A DNA stretch of 64,000 bases from Cytophagaceae bacterium. Its GTDB lineage: Bacteria; Bacteroidota; Bacteroidia; Cytophagales; UBA9547. Where the stretch lies: the NCBI GenBank assembly GCA_027488865.1, contig JAIYAU010000061.1, forward strand, positions 1 to 64,000. Direction: 5' to 3'. A model generated the notes under the pieces. It saw only the letters and a list, made by a program, of their open reading frames with translations, was not told the origin of the DNA and searched no databases. The translations under genes and the position numbers were made by a program. Positions 7,291 through 15,747 of the stretch are shown here, piece by piece (the first letter of the stretch is position 1; every line of letters begins with the position of its first letter).

Positions 7291-8022
7291 TTATAACACA
7301 ACTTCGACAAAGGTACCTCTAGAAAGTGCGTAAAAATCAGGTTTTATGGTAATTCTATCCCGCATAAAGGTTTTGTATTGTTCATCAAAGTTAGTTCTTG
7401 ACAAAATCGTGTCGTTATAAACTTTTAACAATCCCATATTTAATTCGCATATTTCCCTAATAGGGTTATTAGGCTGAGAAAATGCCGTTATGTAATCGCA
7501 CCATCCGTGATTTACCAAAAATGAATGAAACAAAGGATTTGCCTCCCTTTTAATCATATACCTCAAAGCGCAAATCTTAGCCATGCTGGCATCGTTGAAA
7601 TCGTCAAATGTACAGGCTACCTCTCCCGCATTTATATTGAGTTTGCCCATCATGTCGATACAAGCATCCACTTTATTTACCACTTTTTGATACACCAGAT
7701 TATAGTTTTCTCTATTAGCCAATTTTACAGAATTTTCGTTGGCTTCACCAGTTATAATTACTATGGCAGGCATGTGGCCAGTAACTCTATAAAAGGCATA
7801 TCTCATTAGGTTAATACCACTTATATCTGGTTCTGAAAATGTACTGGATTGAGATATTCCTTTATTCCCTAGGTTGAAAACCCCGTCCCAATCAAAAACA
7901 AATGCTTTAATTTTTCTTAATTTTTCTACCATTACGTTGGTATCAATAAACATCTGAGCACCGCTATTAATAAAGTAGTCGATTATTTCATTACTGTTGG
8001 ATAAATCTTGTATAAGTTTCAT
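7291..8022 (-). CDS. HAD-superfamily phosphatase, KdsC-like
   Basis: 243 aa. HAD motif I is FDWDGV with nucleophile D44 and acid D46. Motif II threonine is in IITGEAN (T91), a lysine of motif III lies in YQKVVNKV, and motif IV is FDDFND (D140/D141 and D144). The compact cap and the ITGE motif resemble KdsC-type C0 phosphatases, but the protein is longer than KdsC (about 170-180 aa) at both ends. The true substrate is therefore uncertain; sugar-acid phosphate is plausible. A second, canonical kdsC is present at 48208, so this one probably has another job. Convergent with tcdA; monocistronic. Confidence 0.65.
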   Translation of the reverse strand: MKLIQDLSNSNEIIDYFINSGAQMFIDTNVMVEKLRKIKAFVFDWDGVFNLGNKGISQSSTFSEPDISGINLMRYAFYRVTGHMPAIVIITGEANENSVKLANRENYNLVYQKVVNKVDACIDMMGKLNINAGEVACTFDDFNDASMAKICALRYMIKREANPLFHSFLVNHGWCDYITAFSQPNNPIREICELNMGLLKVYNDTILSRTNFDEQYKTFMRDRITIKPDFYALSRGTFVEVVL

Positions 8023-8209
8023 TTGACGGTTTAATTAAAAAATTAAGATTAAAGCTAAAACAATTTTAAGTAGCTAATATAAGCAAATTTAACCAAGATA
8101 AAAAGCAAAAAGGCATACAAGTTCTATTTGAAGTATATTTACAACAGATCTTTAAACCATAATTTTGCTTATTTACACAAATGGGGTGAAGAAATTAAAA
8201 ACCAGTGCA

Positions 8210-8389
8210 TTTCTGCCTTTGAAGCTTGTAAGTGAAGAAAAAATAATTGTTAAAAAATCAAACAAACTTCAAAGGACAGAAACCCTTTACTAGGATTACC
8301 AGGGCAATCTTTAATCTCAATAAATACTGTTCTCCTAAATAAAGATTATTTCAATTTATTAAATAATTGAACGAATGAAGAAGGAGAAC
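8210..8389. repeat. Two nested hairpins in a 457-base intergenic region
   Basis: The region 8023-8479 has no convincing gene. Hairpin one: TTTCTG plus CTTTGAAG (8210-8224) faces CTTCAAAGG and CAGAAA (8267-8282). Hairpin two: GTTCTCCT (8329-8336) faces AGGAGAAC (8382-8389), with an inner TTCAATT/AATTGAA pair. Both stems have unpaired interior bases. They could be a structured RNA, a double terminator for the membrane gene at 8480, or a decayed miniature element. Confidence 0.4.
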
Positions 8390-8479
8390 GCTTTTTACAA
8401 GTTATACTTAGGGTTTAACTATATTACAAACTTAGGCATCTAATGTTAAGTCAATATTATGGCACAATTACTTTATTGT

Positions 8480-9370
8480 TTATGGTCTACCAAAGTAGGT
8501 CTTAATTAATGACCTCAATCGGTGATAGGGTGCAAATAGTGCGATCAAAGTAAAACAGGACATCCAAAAAAATATTTTAAATAAAATCATATTGGCTACA
8601 TGAAAAAATACAAGAATAAGTATAAAATTAAAAACTCTTTTTTGCTGAAAAACCATAAAAATGGAAATTGCCTGAATGGTCATAATTAAAACCATGGCAA
8701 AAGGTGACAACATCGGAAGTTGTAAACTATAATCTAGCCACGAGGGCATCTTTTCATCAAAAGTTCTGTAACTAATAAAAGTTTGATAAAACAATGCCTT
8801 TTGATAGAGCCATGTGTATTCTACATTTTCAAAAAGTATTTTTTTTATCAAAACAATGATTTTAAAAAGGCCAGAACTTGAGTAAGGAAAAAGTAGACCC
8901 ATTTGAAGAAAAGTAATGGCCAAGGAATTAAACTTTAGTGATTTGATTGGTAGCGGAATGGTTAAAAAAACCGCTAACAAAAATAGATGATTGTTATGAG
9001 CGCCAACTCCGTAACTATATTTATATAAGTTGATCCAAATAACACAAAGAAAAACTATTGTGTTACGAAAAACTGATCGTTGTTTGATTAAATTTATGAA
9101 GGACATTGCGATACTTAAAATTCCAATTGAAAAATAAAGGAGCAATGAAGGTGGAGAAGGCATAAAAATTCTAGAAAACCAATGGAGTGGCGCAAATAAG
9201 CTAATTGGCCGATTATCAAATTGTACAGCAGAAAATAACATGTACACAACCCATATAATGGTTAAAATATCAAGAATGAAGAGCCCTACACGTAAATTGG
9301 AGGTTCTTTGAAGTAATTGTATTTTGTTATAATTACTCTTGCCATAAAAATAGTTGACTACCCCATTCAT
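8480..9370 (-). CDS. Multi-pass membrane protein, HTTM-like
   Basis: 296 aa with about seven to eight hydrophobic segments (about 27-50, 73-95, 100-120, 127-150, 152-180, 220-245, 247-285). Features that recall the HTTM (vitamin K-dependent gamma-carboxylase-related) family are YGVGAHNNHLFLLAVFL, a membrane segment with SSGLFKI, and FILVFFHVANM near the end. Catalytic function is not demonstrable. It lies 14 bases downstream of the small anchored protein at 9385 and is presumably co-transcribed with it behind parC. Alternative: an unrelated DoxX-like membrane protein. Confidence 0.45.
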   Translation of the reverse strand: MNGVVNYFYGKSNYNKIQLLQRTSNLRVGLFILDILTIIWVVYMLFSAVQFDNRPISLFAPLHWFSRIFMPSPPSLLLYFSIGILSIAMSFINLIKQRSVFRNTIVFLCVIWINLYKYSYGVGAHNNHLFLLAVFLTIPLPIKSLKFNSLAITFLQMGLLFPYSSSGLFKIIVLIKKILFENVEYTWLYQKALFYQTFISYRTFDEKMPSWLDYSLQLPMLSPFAMVLIMTIQAISIFMVFQQKRVFNFILILVFFHVANMILFKIFFWMSCFTLIALFAPYHRLRSLIKTYFGRP

Positions 9371-9384
9371 ACTTATGATGTCTA

Positions 9385-9858
9385 CTAAAGTTTGACCACT
9401 GTTAACGTATCAAACAAAGAAGTATTGACGGTTAAGTTTCGTTGATCATAACACTCTAACACCAACTTATATTTCTCATAACCATTCGATATTTTTTGTG
9501 CCAAATACCTCATATTGACAATTTTTTCTCTTGTAATGGGAGGTTTGGCCTGAAAATTTATAGCATAAATTAGCTCTGTTTTACTCATGTTATCAGTGGG
9601 TTTCAAAGGAATTCTTGACCAACACTTTGCATTGTGATCGTAGCCATAAAACCGTAAATCTTCAGCGTAAAATTTATTCCCAAAAGGCATGGTATATAAT
9701 TTCCAATTTGTAAAAGGGTAAAGCTCTCCCCTATTCAACTTGTTTACAAACAGTTCATTTAATACACTTGCGAGTATACTAACAGCTAATAGTATACCCA
9801 TAACGTATAATTGAAATTGACCGATTTTAGTATTAAAACAAACTGGTTTGCCCGTCAT
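9385..9858 (-). CDS. Single-pass membrane protein of unknown function, partner of the HTTM-like gene
   Basis: 157 aa. One transmembrane helix at about residues 15-38 (LYVMGILLAVSILASVL), then an extracytoplasmic domain. This contains YPFTNWKLYTMPFGNKF, like the W-x-[LM]-[FY] segment often found in small proteins beside HTTM genes, and a C-terminal beta-rich region. The ATG at 9858 lies inside the last 26 bases of parC in another frame, so translation is probably coupled to parC. Family not recognised with certainty. Confidence 0.5.
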   Translation of the reverse strand: MTGKPVCFNTKIGQFQLYVMGILLAVSILASVLNELFVNKLNRGELYPFTNWKLYTMPFGNKFYAEDLRFYGYDHNAKCWSRIPLKPTDNMSKTELIYAINFQAKPPITREKIVNMRYLAQKISNGYEKYKLVLECYDQRNLTVNTSLFDTLTVVKL

Positions 9859-12430
9859 CCTTTTTAATCTCCAAGTTTATGGTATCCCCAGGATTTAATA
9901 CCTCTGGATTAACATCCTTTTCTATGTCATCTTCAACTTTATCGGCCAAGAGCTTTATTTTCGATACTTTATGTTGTGAAAGTCGGTTACCTTGGGCTTT
10001 CCATCCTTTTACATCTATAAGTACATCCAAATCAAAAGTTACCAAGTCCTTTTCTGCTTTAACTCCTTTTAAAAGCTCCACTTCAACTTGCGGAGTTTTA
10101 GATGTCGTAGCTACAATTAATGAAGAACCTTTAGTTTCTCCAATAAATAAATATTTCTTGTCGATTGCTACATTTTCAATTTTAAATCTTTTTACAAAAT
10201 AATGTTGCGAAGCACCGTCTAAATGTATGGCCGATATAATAGTTTCGGGATTATACTTTTCTATAATTAGTACCTCATTTGGCTCATACCTATTGCTCAA
10301 CTCAAAGGAAGTAAGTTCATAATTACCATTTTTATCAATCACTAAAATTTTATCATCAGCATAGTAATTACCTATGTACTTTCCTCTTTCTTCGGTATTT
10401 AATCTTCCCAAAATCTCATCATACCAGATTTTAAGCCCTCCAAGTGTAGATTTCCCTTTTTCTTTTAAAACCACTTTTTTGACAGGGTATTTGGTAAGAA
10501 TATTACCTTGGGCAGTTCTACCTTTAACGTCAATTTCAGAAAAATCAAAATCGAATAGTTTTATTTTAGCAGTGCTGCTTGGAGTAAGCTGTATCGCGAC
10601 CTTTTCAGCTTCTCCGTTGGGGTTGGCGGTAAACCACAACACTTTGCTGCCTTTGTTACCCATCGTTAGGTCGTATTCTTTGTCGCGGGTAACTGCGGTT
10701 ACCTGAAATCGCTTTACCATGCTCCGACCAGTTTTACCATCGAGGTAAATAAGGTTGTAGACCATACGCTCATCGTTTTTCTTAAAAACGCCCGCATATA
10801 ATATATCTTTCCCTACAAATACCTTGTCGGCTACTTTTACCACTTTGCATATACCTACACTGGTAAATACTATAATATCGTCTATATCTGAACATTCAGA
10901 AATATATTCATCCTTTTTAAGGCCATATCCAATAAATCCATCGGCACGGTTAACAAATAGTTTTTCATTTGCTGCTGCTACCGCTATGGCATTTACAGTG
11001 TCAAATGTGCGTAATTCTGTTTTTCGTTCTCTCCCTTTGCCATATTTTTTAAGCAAATTTTCATAATATTTAATAGAAAATTCTGTCAAATGGGCTAAGT
11101 CATAATCTACTTGGTCAATCTCTTCTTGATAACCACGCATTTTCTCATCAGCATCTGTCACGTCAAAACGTCTAATACTACTCAAAGGCTTGGCCATTAC
11201 CTTTTTGTAATCTTCGTTTTCAATCTTTCTATAAAATTTTGAAAAATGGGGTGTATATAAGTCATTTAAAACTAAATAAGAGGCGTCATCATCTTCTGCA
11301 CCTTCATATCTTGGATTTTTATACATTCCTTCCTCAATAAAAATCTTTAATAAAGAACTAAAGAAGATTTTTTCTTGTAAATCCGCTTTTTTTATTTCTA
11401 ATTCTTGCCGCAGAAGGTCCTTGGTTTTTTCCGTACAAAGTTTTAATAACTCCGTAACACCAAGAAACCTTGGCTTGTCATCTACAATAATGCAAGTGTT
11501 GGGTGATATACTTACTTCACAATCAGTAAAAGCATATAATGCATCGATTGTGATATCAGGAGACACACCGGGTTGTAACTGTATTTCAATCTCTAGGTCT
11601 TTGGCGGTGTTATCAATTACCTTCTTGATTTTTATTTTGCCACTATCGTTGGCTTTTATTATGCTTTCAATTAAAGAGCCAGTGGTGGTAGAAAAAGGTA
11701 TTTCGGTAATTAATAAAGTTTTTGTGTCTTTTTCTTTAATTTTTGCTCTTACACGTACTTTGCCACCACGTTGTCCGTCGTTGTAATTAGAAATATCTGC
11801 AAAACCACCTGTGATAAAATCTGGAAGTAAAACAAAACTTTCATTCTTAAGATGGGCGATTGAGGCCAAAATTAGTTCACAAAAATTATGTGGTAAAATT
11901 TTAGTCGAGAGACCAACTGCAATTCCTTCTACCCCTTGCGCCAATACCAATGGAAACTTCATGGGTAAAGTGGTGGGTTCTCTTTTCCTACCATCGTAAG
12001 ATACTTGCCAAATGGTGGTATCTTCGTTAAATGCCACCTCCAAAGCAAATTTTGATAGCCTAGCTTCAATATACCTTGGTGCTGCTGCGCTGTCACCAGT
12101 GCGTACATCACCCCAGTTTCCTTGTGTTTCTATTAATAAATCCTTTTGACCCAAACCTACAATAGCATCACTAATGGAAGCATCTCCGTGCGGGTGGTAT
12201 TGCATGGTAGAGCCGACAACATTTGCTACTTTATTAAATCGCCCGTCGTCCATTTCTTTCATGGCATGCAAAATACGACGTTGCACGGGCTTAAGGCCGT
12301 CTTCTAAGGCTGGCACCGCACGTTCCAAAATCACGTAGGATGCGTAGTCTAAAAACCAGTTTTCATACATGCCCGACACGGGAATTACCCCATGTAGGCC
12401 ATCGTTGCTATTTTCACTATTTTCACTCAC
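9833..12430 (-). CDS. parC: DNA topoisomerase IV subunit A (ParC-type)
   Basis: 865 aa. The type IIA breakage-reunion domain spans about residues 12-480. LKPVQRRILHAM leads into the winged helix, and QYHPHGDAS with the catalytic tyrosine Y120 (AAPRYIEARLS) is intact. A coiled-coil gate and GyrA-box-poor beta-pinwheel repeats follow (about 500-830). It makes the transient double-strand break used with ParE to decatenate chromosomes. The divergence from GyrA and the FADISNYNDGQRGGKV segment fit the Bacteroidota ParC type. The start is GTG (12428-12430); an in-frame TAA two codons upstream excludes an earlier start. parE is not in this window. The 3' end overlaps the next gene. Confidence 0.88.
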   Translation of the reverse strand: MSENSENSNDGLHGVIPVSGMYENWFLDYASYVILERAVPALEDGLKPVQRRILHAMKEMDDGRFNKVANVVGSTMQYHPHGDASISDAIVGLGQKDLLIETQGNWGDVRTGDSAAAPRYIEARLSKFALEVAFNEDTTIWQVSYDGRKREPTTLPMKFPLVLAQGVEGIAVGLSTKILPHNFCELILASIAHLKNESFVLLPDFITGGFADISNYNDGQRGGKVRVRAKIKEKDTKTLLITEIPFSTTTGSLIESIIKANDSGKIKIKKVIDNTAKDLEIEIQLQPGVSPDITIDALYAFTDCEVSISPNTCIIVDDKPRFLGVTELLKLCTEKTKDLLRQELEIKKADLQEKIFFSSLLKIFIEEGMYKNPRYEGAEDDDASYLVLNDLYTPHFSKFYRKIENEDYKKVMAKPLSSIRRFDVTDADEKMRGYQEEIDQVDYDLAHLTEFSIKYYENLLKKYGKGRERKTELRTFDTVNAIAVAAANEKLFVNRADGFIGYGLKKDEYISECSDIDDIIVFTSVGICKVVKVADKVFVGKDILYAGVFKKNDERMVYNLIYLDGKTGRSMVKRFQVTAVTRDKEYDLTMGNKGSKVLWFTANPNGEAEKVAIQLTPSSTAKIKLFDFDFSEIDVKGRTAQGNILTKYPVKKVVLKEKGKSTLGGLKIWYDEILGRLNTEERGKYIGNYYADDKILVIDKNGNYELTSFELSNRYEPNEVLIIEKYNPETIISAIHLDGASQHYFVKRFKIENVAIDKKYLFIGETKGSSLIVATTSKTPQVEVELLKGVKAEKDLVTFDLDVLIDVKGWKAQGNRLSQHKVSKIKLLADKVEDDIEKDVNPEVLNPGDTINLEIKKDDGQTSLF

Positions 12431-12508
12431 AAGTTATGGTGTTTGAAAGGGTTTGTATCTTGTATAAAAAAGCTTGACTATCGAGTTGCTTGTAACTAAT
12501 AAAGCCTA

Positions 12509-12516
12509 CAAAAGTA
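12509..12516 (-). promoter_or_regulatory. Candidate -7 box TACTTTTG for parC
   Basis: Read on the minus strand, TACTTTTG fits TAnnTTTG about 80 bases upstream of the parC GTG. No well-placed -33 element is seen. Confidence 0.35.
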
Positions 12517-12570
12517 ATAAGAAATTAAATACCTTACTGATTTTTCCAATATCACTTGAAGGTAGCGCAC

Positions 12571-12602
12571 AAAAAAAGGAAGACCATTTAGCCTTCCTTT
12601 TA
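12571..12602 (-). terminator. Rho-independent terminator of pyk
   Basis: AAAAGGAAG/CTTCCTTTT stem (12574-12582 with 12593-12601), 10-base loop, followed on the minus strand by a run of seven T. It sits 20 bases after the pyk stop. Confidence 0.8.
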
Positions 12603-12621
12603 ATAAAATGCAAATCAAAAA

Positions 12622-14052
12622 TTATTTCACCACACTCAACTTAATCATATTGGTTGGGTTAGTCTCATCAATTGGCATTGAACCCGTATTTACAACTGTG
12701 TCGCCTTTTTTCAACAAACCTTTTTCTTTTAGAATATTAATAATTTCTTCAATGGTTTGGTCTGTAGTTTTGAAGTTATCATAATAAAACGCTTTAACAC
12801 CCCAAGCCAGATTTAAAGTATTTACAAGAGATTTGTCACCAGTAAAGATATAAATATTAGCCTCTGGTCTATGGCTTGATGTTTTAAATGCTGTAAAACC
12901 AGATTTAGATGTTCCAATAATAGCTTTGGCATTGGTAAAACTCGCCAACTTGCATGCAGAAGCTATTACAGATTCGTTATGGAAAGTGTCCGATTCTGGA
13001 TCTAAATCGTATTCTTGGTCAAAAATATCAGCATTATCTTCAATAGCTTTAATAGTTCTTACCATCGCTTGAACAGATTGAACTGGGTAGCTTCCTGATG
13101 CAGTTTCTGCACTAAGCATCACAGTATCGGCGCCATCCATTACTGCATTAGCTACGTCATTTACCTCTGCACGTGTTGGACGTGGGTTGGTAATCATACT
13201 TTCCATCATTTGTGTAGCTACTATTACTGGTTTTGCAGCAATGTTACACTTTCTGATCATCATTTTTTGTGCAACTGGCACATCCTCAAAATCAATCTCA
13301 ACACCCAGATCACCACGAGCAATCATAAGTGCATCTGACTCTTCGATAATTCCATCAATATTAGCTAAAGCTTCAGGCTTCTCAATTTTTGAAATCACCT
13401 TAGTTGTTTTGCCTTTACTTTTAATAATACGTTTGATATCGATCATGTCTTGCACATTTCTTACAAAAGACAAAGCAATCCATTCTACATCATGTTCTAA
13501 ACCAAACATCAAATCTTCTCTATCCTTTTCAGTAAGTGATGGCTCTGAAACAGCAGTATTAGGTAAATTAATACCTTTCTTGGATTTCAAAATCCCACCA
13601 TATACTACTTCGCAAGTTATTTCTTCTCCTTCTGTTTTAAGAACTCTCAACTCAAGTTTACCATCATCAATTAATATGGCATCACCTTTTTTTACGTCGC
13701 GTGACATAAGTTTATATGAAGTAGAAATTTTTTGAGCAGTTCCAACTACCTTTTCAGTAGTAATTATAATTTTTTCACCTGCTACCAACTCAACCCCATT
13801 GTTTTCAACCTCACCTGTGCGGATTTTAGGCCCTTGTAAGTCTTGTAAAAGGCAAATGTTAGTGCCATATTTTTTATTGATATTACGAACATGATTAATC
13901 ACTTGCAAATGACCTTCATGTGAGCCATGTGAAAAATTGAGTCTGAAAATATCTACTCCTGATTGCACCAATTCCCAGAGTTTTTCTTCAGTGTTACATG
14001 ACGGCCCTACGGTTGCGATTACTTTAGTTCTTTTATTAACAATCGTGCTCAT
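12622..14052 (-). CDS. pyk: Pyruvate kinase
   Basis: 476 aa, the usual length of bacterial pyruvate kinase. The N-terminal barrel has TKVIATVGPSC and FRLNFSHGSHE. The active-site segment has ISKIEKPEALAN with its catalytic lysine and MIARGDLGVEI with the magnesium-binding residues. MDGADTVMLSAETASG follows, then a complete C-terminal alpha/beta domain. Converts phosphoenolpyruvate and ADP to pyruvate and ATP at the end of glycolysis. The ATG at 14052 is 26 bases downstream of the IPExxxVDY gene, so the two form a likely transcript, and a terminator follows. The pyk-IPExxxVDY pairing is common in Bacteroidota. Confidence 0.95.
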   Translation of the reverse strand: MSTIVNKRTKVIATVGPSCNTEEKLWELVQSGVDIFRLNFSHGSHEGHLQVINHVRNINKKYGTNICLLQDLQGPKIRTGEVENNGVELVAGEKIIITTEKVVGTAQKISTSYKLMSRDVKKGDAILIDDGKLELRVLKTEGEEITCEVVYGGILKSKKGINLPNTAVSEPSLTEKDREDLMFGLEHDVEWIALSFVRNVQDMIDIKRIIKSKGKTTKVISKIEKPEALANIDGIIEESDALMIARGDLGVEIDFEDVPVAQKMMIRKCNIAAKPVIVATQMMESMITNPRPTRAEVNDVANAVMDGADTVMLSAETASGSYPVQSVQAMVRTIKAIEDNADIFDQEYDLDPESDTFHNESVIASACKLASFTNAKAIIGTSKSGFTAFKTSSHRPEANIYIFTGDKSLVNTLNLAWGVKAFYYDNFKTTDQTIEEIINILKEKGLLKKGDTVVNTGSMPIDETNPTNMIKLSVVK

Positions 14053-14077
14053 TATAGTTTGTTTTTAAAACTTGCTT

Positions 14078-14509
14078 TTAATCAATTATGAAGTTGTCTT
14101 TAGATTTAAGATTTTCAACATTTATACTTTCGACATATTGGATAACCTCCGTACTTTTAAGCTTCGAAAAAAAGTCATTTGTATCGATAGTATCAATTTC
14201 CCCTACCACCTGCAAAAAAAAATCATATTCTTTTAATTCAGGTACAAGAAAAGGCTTTTGTGTGTTTATTGACTCACAGGCCTTATTTTTCAAAAGCCTA
14301 AAAGTAGTATATTCTGACTCAAATAAAAAATTTGAAATCAAAATTTTGCCTTGTTTAACAAAATTATATTCCAAATCGGTTGATTTACTAAGGTCAATTC
14401 CCAAACAATGATTTAGGTACCAAGCCAATCTAAATTCCTTAACTGGACAAATTATTGCCGCCAATATAAAACTGTAGTCGTAATCAACGATTAGTTTTGT
14501 AATTTTCAT
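14078..14509 (-). CDS. IPExxxVDY family protein
   Basis: 143 aa from the chosen ATG at 14509 (MKITKLIVDYDYSF). This family is confined to Bacteroidota and named for an I-P-E-x3-V-D-Y motif, here seen as LVPELKEYDFFLQVVG. Other family marks are VDYDYSFILAAI near the start, FRLAWYLNHCLGIDL, and the terminal VENLKSKDNFI. Function is unknown. An ATG at 14548 in frame is rejected as the start because it lies inside the promoter's -7 box and adds a non-family extension. It is followed by pyk. Confidence 0.85.
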   Translation of the reverse strand: MKITKLIVDYDYSFILAAIICPVKEFRLAWYLNHCLGIDLSKSTDLEYNFVKQGKILISNFLFESEYTTFRLLKNKACESINTQKPFLVPELKEYDFFLQVVGEIDTIDTNDFFSKLKSTEVIQYVESINVENLKSKDNFIID

Positions 14510-14545
14510 TGGCAGAATTCTGTAAAACAAATTTAATAGCAATTG

Positions 14546-14577
14546 CAAACTTACATTTTTTGATGGATTTATACAAT
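14546..14577 (-). promoter_or_regulatory. Bacteroidota promoter of the IPExxxVDY-pyk unit
   Basis: On the minus strand TTG (14574-14576) is followed after 20 bases by TAAGTTTG (14546-14553), matching the -33/-7 architecture. Transcription would start near 14539, which supports translation from 14509. Confidence 0.6.
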
Positions 14578-14694
14578 ATCCTTAAAATCAACTTTAATTC
14601 TAGCTTGGGTTCAAAACCTTTTTTACTACTTTTGGTAACTGGTACGTATCTTAATTTTTTACCAATTTTTTAAATTTCTTTAAATTTTCTTATC

Positions 14695-15603
14695 ATGAAA
14701 AAATTACTGTTAATGGCTAGCCTTGGGGCTTTATTGTCTTGCAAAAATAATACTGAAAGTTCATCCACAACAGATTCTACAAAAGTAGTAGCAACAGACT
14801 CTTCAGTGGCTAAACCGCTAACTTTAGCCCCACTATGGGAAACTGACACAGTTAGCTTAATTACCCCAGAAGCTGTACTTTTTGATTCGTTAAGAAATGT
14901 GGTTTATGTATCTTGTATAGGTGGTGTACCTCCAGAAAAACATGATGGCGATGGGTACATTGCTAAAATAACCACTGACGGAAAAATCACAGAAGCTAAA
15001 TGGATTAAAGGCCTTGATGCTCCTAAAGGTTTAGGTTTGGTGGGTAATAAATTATATGTAACAGATATTGATAAAATTGTAGAAATAGATGTATCTACTG
15101 GCAAAATTTTAAAAAAATATACCATTGCTGGGGCAATATTTATGAATGATATTACAACTACTGCCAATGGCGATGTTTTTGCAAGTGATTCTTACGCAAA
15201 TAAAATTATTAAACTTAGCAACGGTAAAGTTGAAGAATGGTACAAAAATGATAGCCTTGGCAACCCCAATGGATTGCTTGCACTAGGAGAAACTTTGTTT
15301 ATGGTTACATTTGGCAAAGGAGAATTTTTTAAATTTAACTTAGCTGATAAAACTTTAACAAAAATAGCACCTGGTATAGCTGAAGGGGATGGAATCGTTC
15401 AAATTGATGGTGGTTTTATTACTTCGGGATGGGGTGGAATCATCAACTCAGTTACCGAAGACGGTAAAATAACCGAGATATTAAATACTAAAATCAACAA
15501 AGTTAATTCTGCTGATATTTGGTATATTAAAAGTTCTAAAACTTTGTTGGTGCCTACGTTCTTTAAAAACAAAGTTGTGGCTTACACACTAAACAATCAA
15601 TAA
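14695..15603 (+). CDS. SMP-30/gluconolactonase-like lipoprotein
   Basis: 302 aa. The signal peptide ends in a lipobox (GALLSC, cysteine 16), so it is a lipoprotein. After a serine/threonine-rich linker, residues about 45-300 form a six-bladed beta-propeller of the SMP-30/gluconolactonase/YncE type. Typical blade motifs are SLRNVVYVSCIGG, LDAPKGLGLVGNKLYVTD, FMNDITTTANGDVFASD, and GNPNGLLALGETLF. Metal-binding positions of the family (an early E, and N/D in the DITT and PNGL segments) appear present. Substrate unknown. A large bidirectional hairpin follows the stop. Probably monocistronic. Confidence 0.8.
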   Translation: MKKLLLMASLGALLSCKNNTESSSTTDSTKVVATDSSVAKPLTLAPLWETDTVSLITPEAVLFDSLRNVVYVSCIGGVPPEKHDGDGYIAKITTDGKITEAKWIKGLDAPKGLGLVGNKLYVTDIDKIVEIDVSTGKILKKYTIAGAIFMNDITTTANGDVFASDSYANKIIKLSNGKVEEWYKNDSLGNPNGLLALGETLFMVTFGKGEFFKFNLADKTLTKIAPGIAEGDGIVQIDGGFITSGWGGIINSVTEDGKITEILNTKINKVNSADIWYIKSSKTLLVPTFFKNKVVAYTLNNQ

Positions 15604-15650
15604 AAGTTTGCAACAATGGGTATTATAGTCAAACCCAGTGTTTGAACTAT

Positions 15651-15716
15651 AAATCCTCCAAGAGCAAAATTTACATCCTATTTATAAGGTTCATAAATTT
15701 TACTTTTGGAGGATTT
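15651..15716. terminator. Bidirectional terminator hairpin
   Basis: AAATCCTCCAA plus AAAATTTA (15651-15673) pairs with TAAATTTT plus TTGGAGGATTT (15693-15716), giving a long stem between convergent genes, with A- and T-runs at the ends. Confidence 0.75.
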
Positions 15717-15747
15717 AATTTTTTAGACCATTTGGGATACTATATTA

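Noticed and set aside
14510..14548. Upstream start for the IPExxxVDY gene
   Set aside because: It overlaps the -7 box and adds 13 residues not seen in the family.
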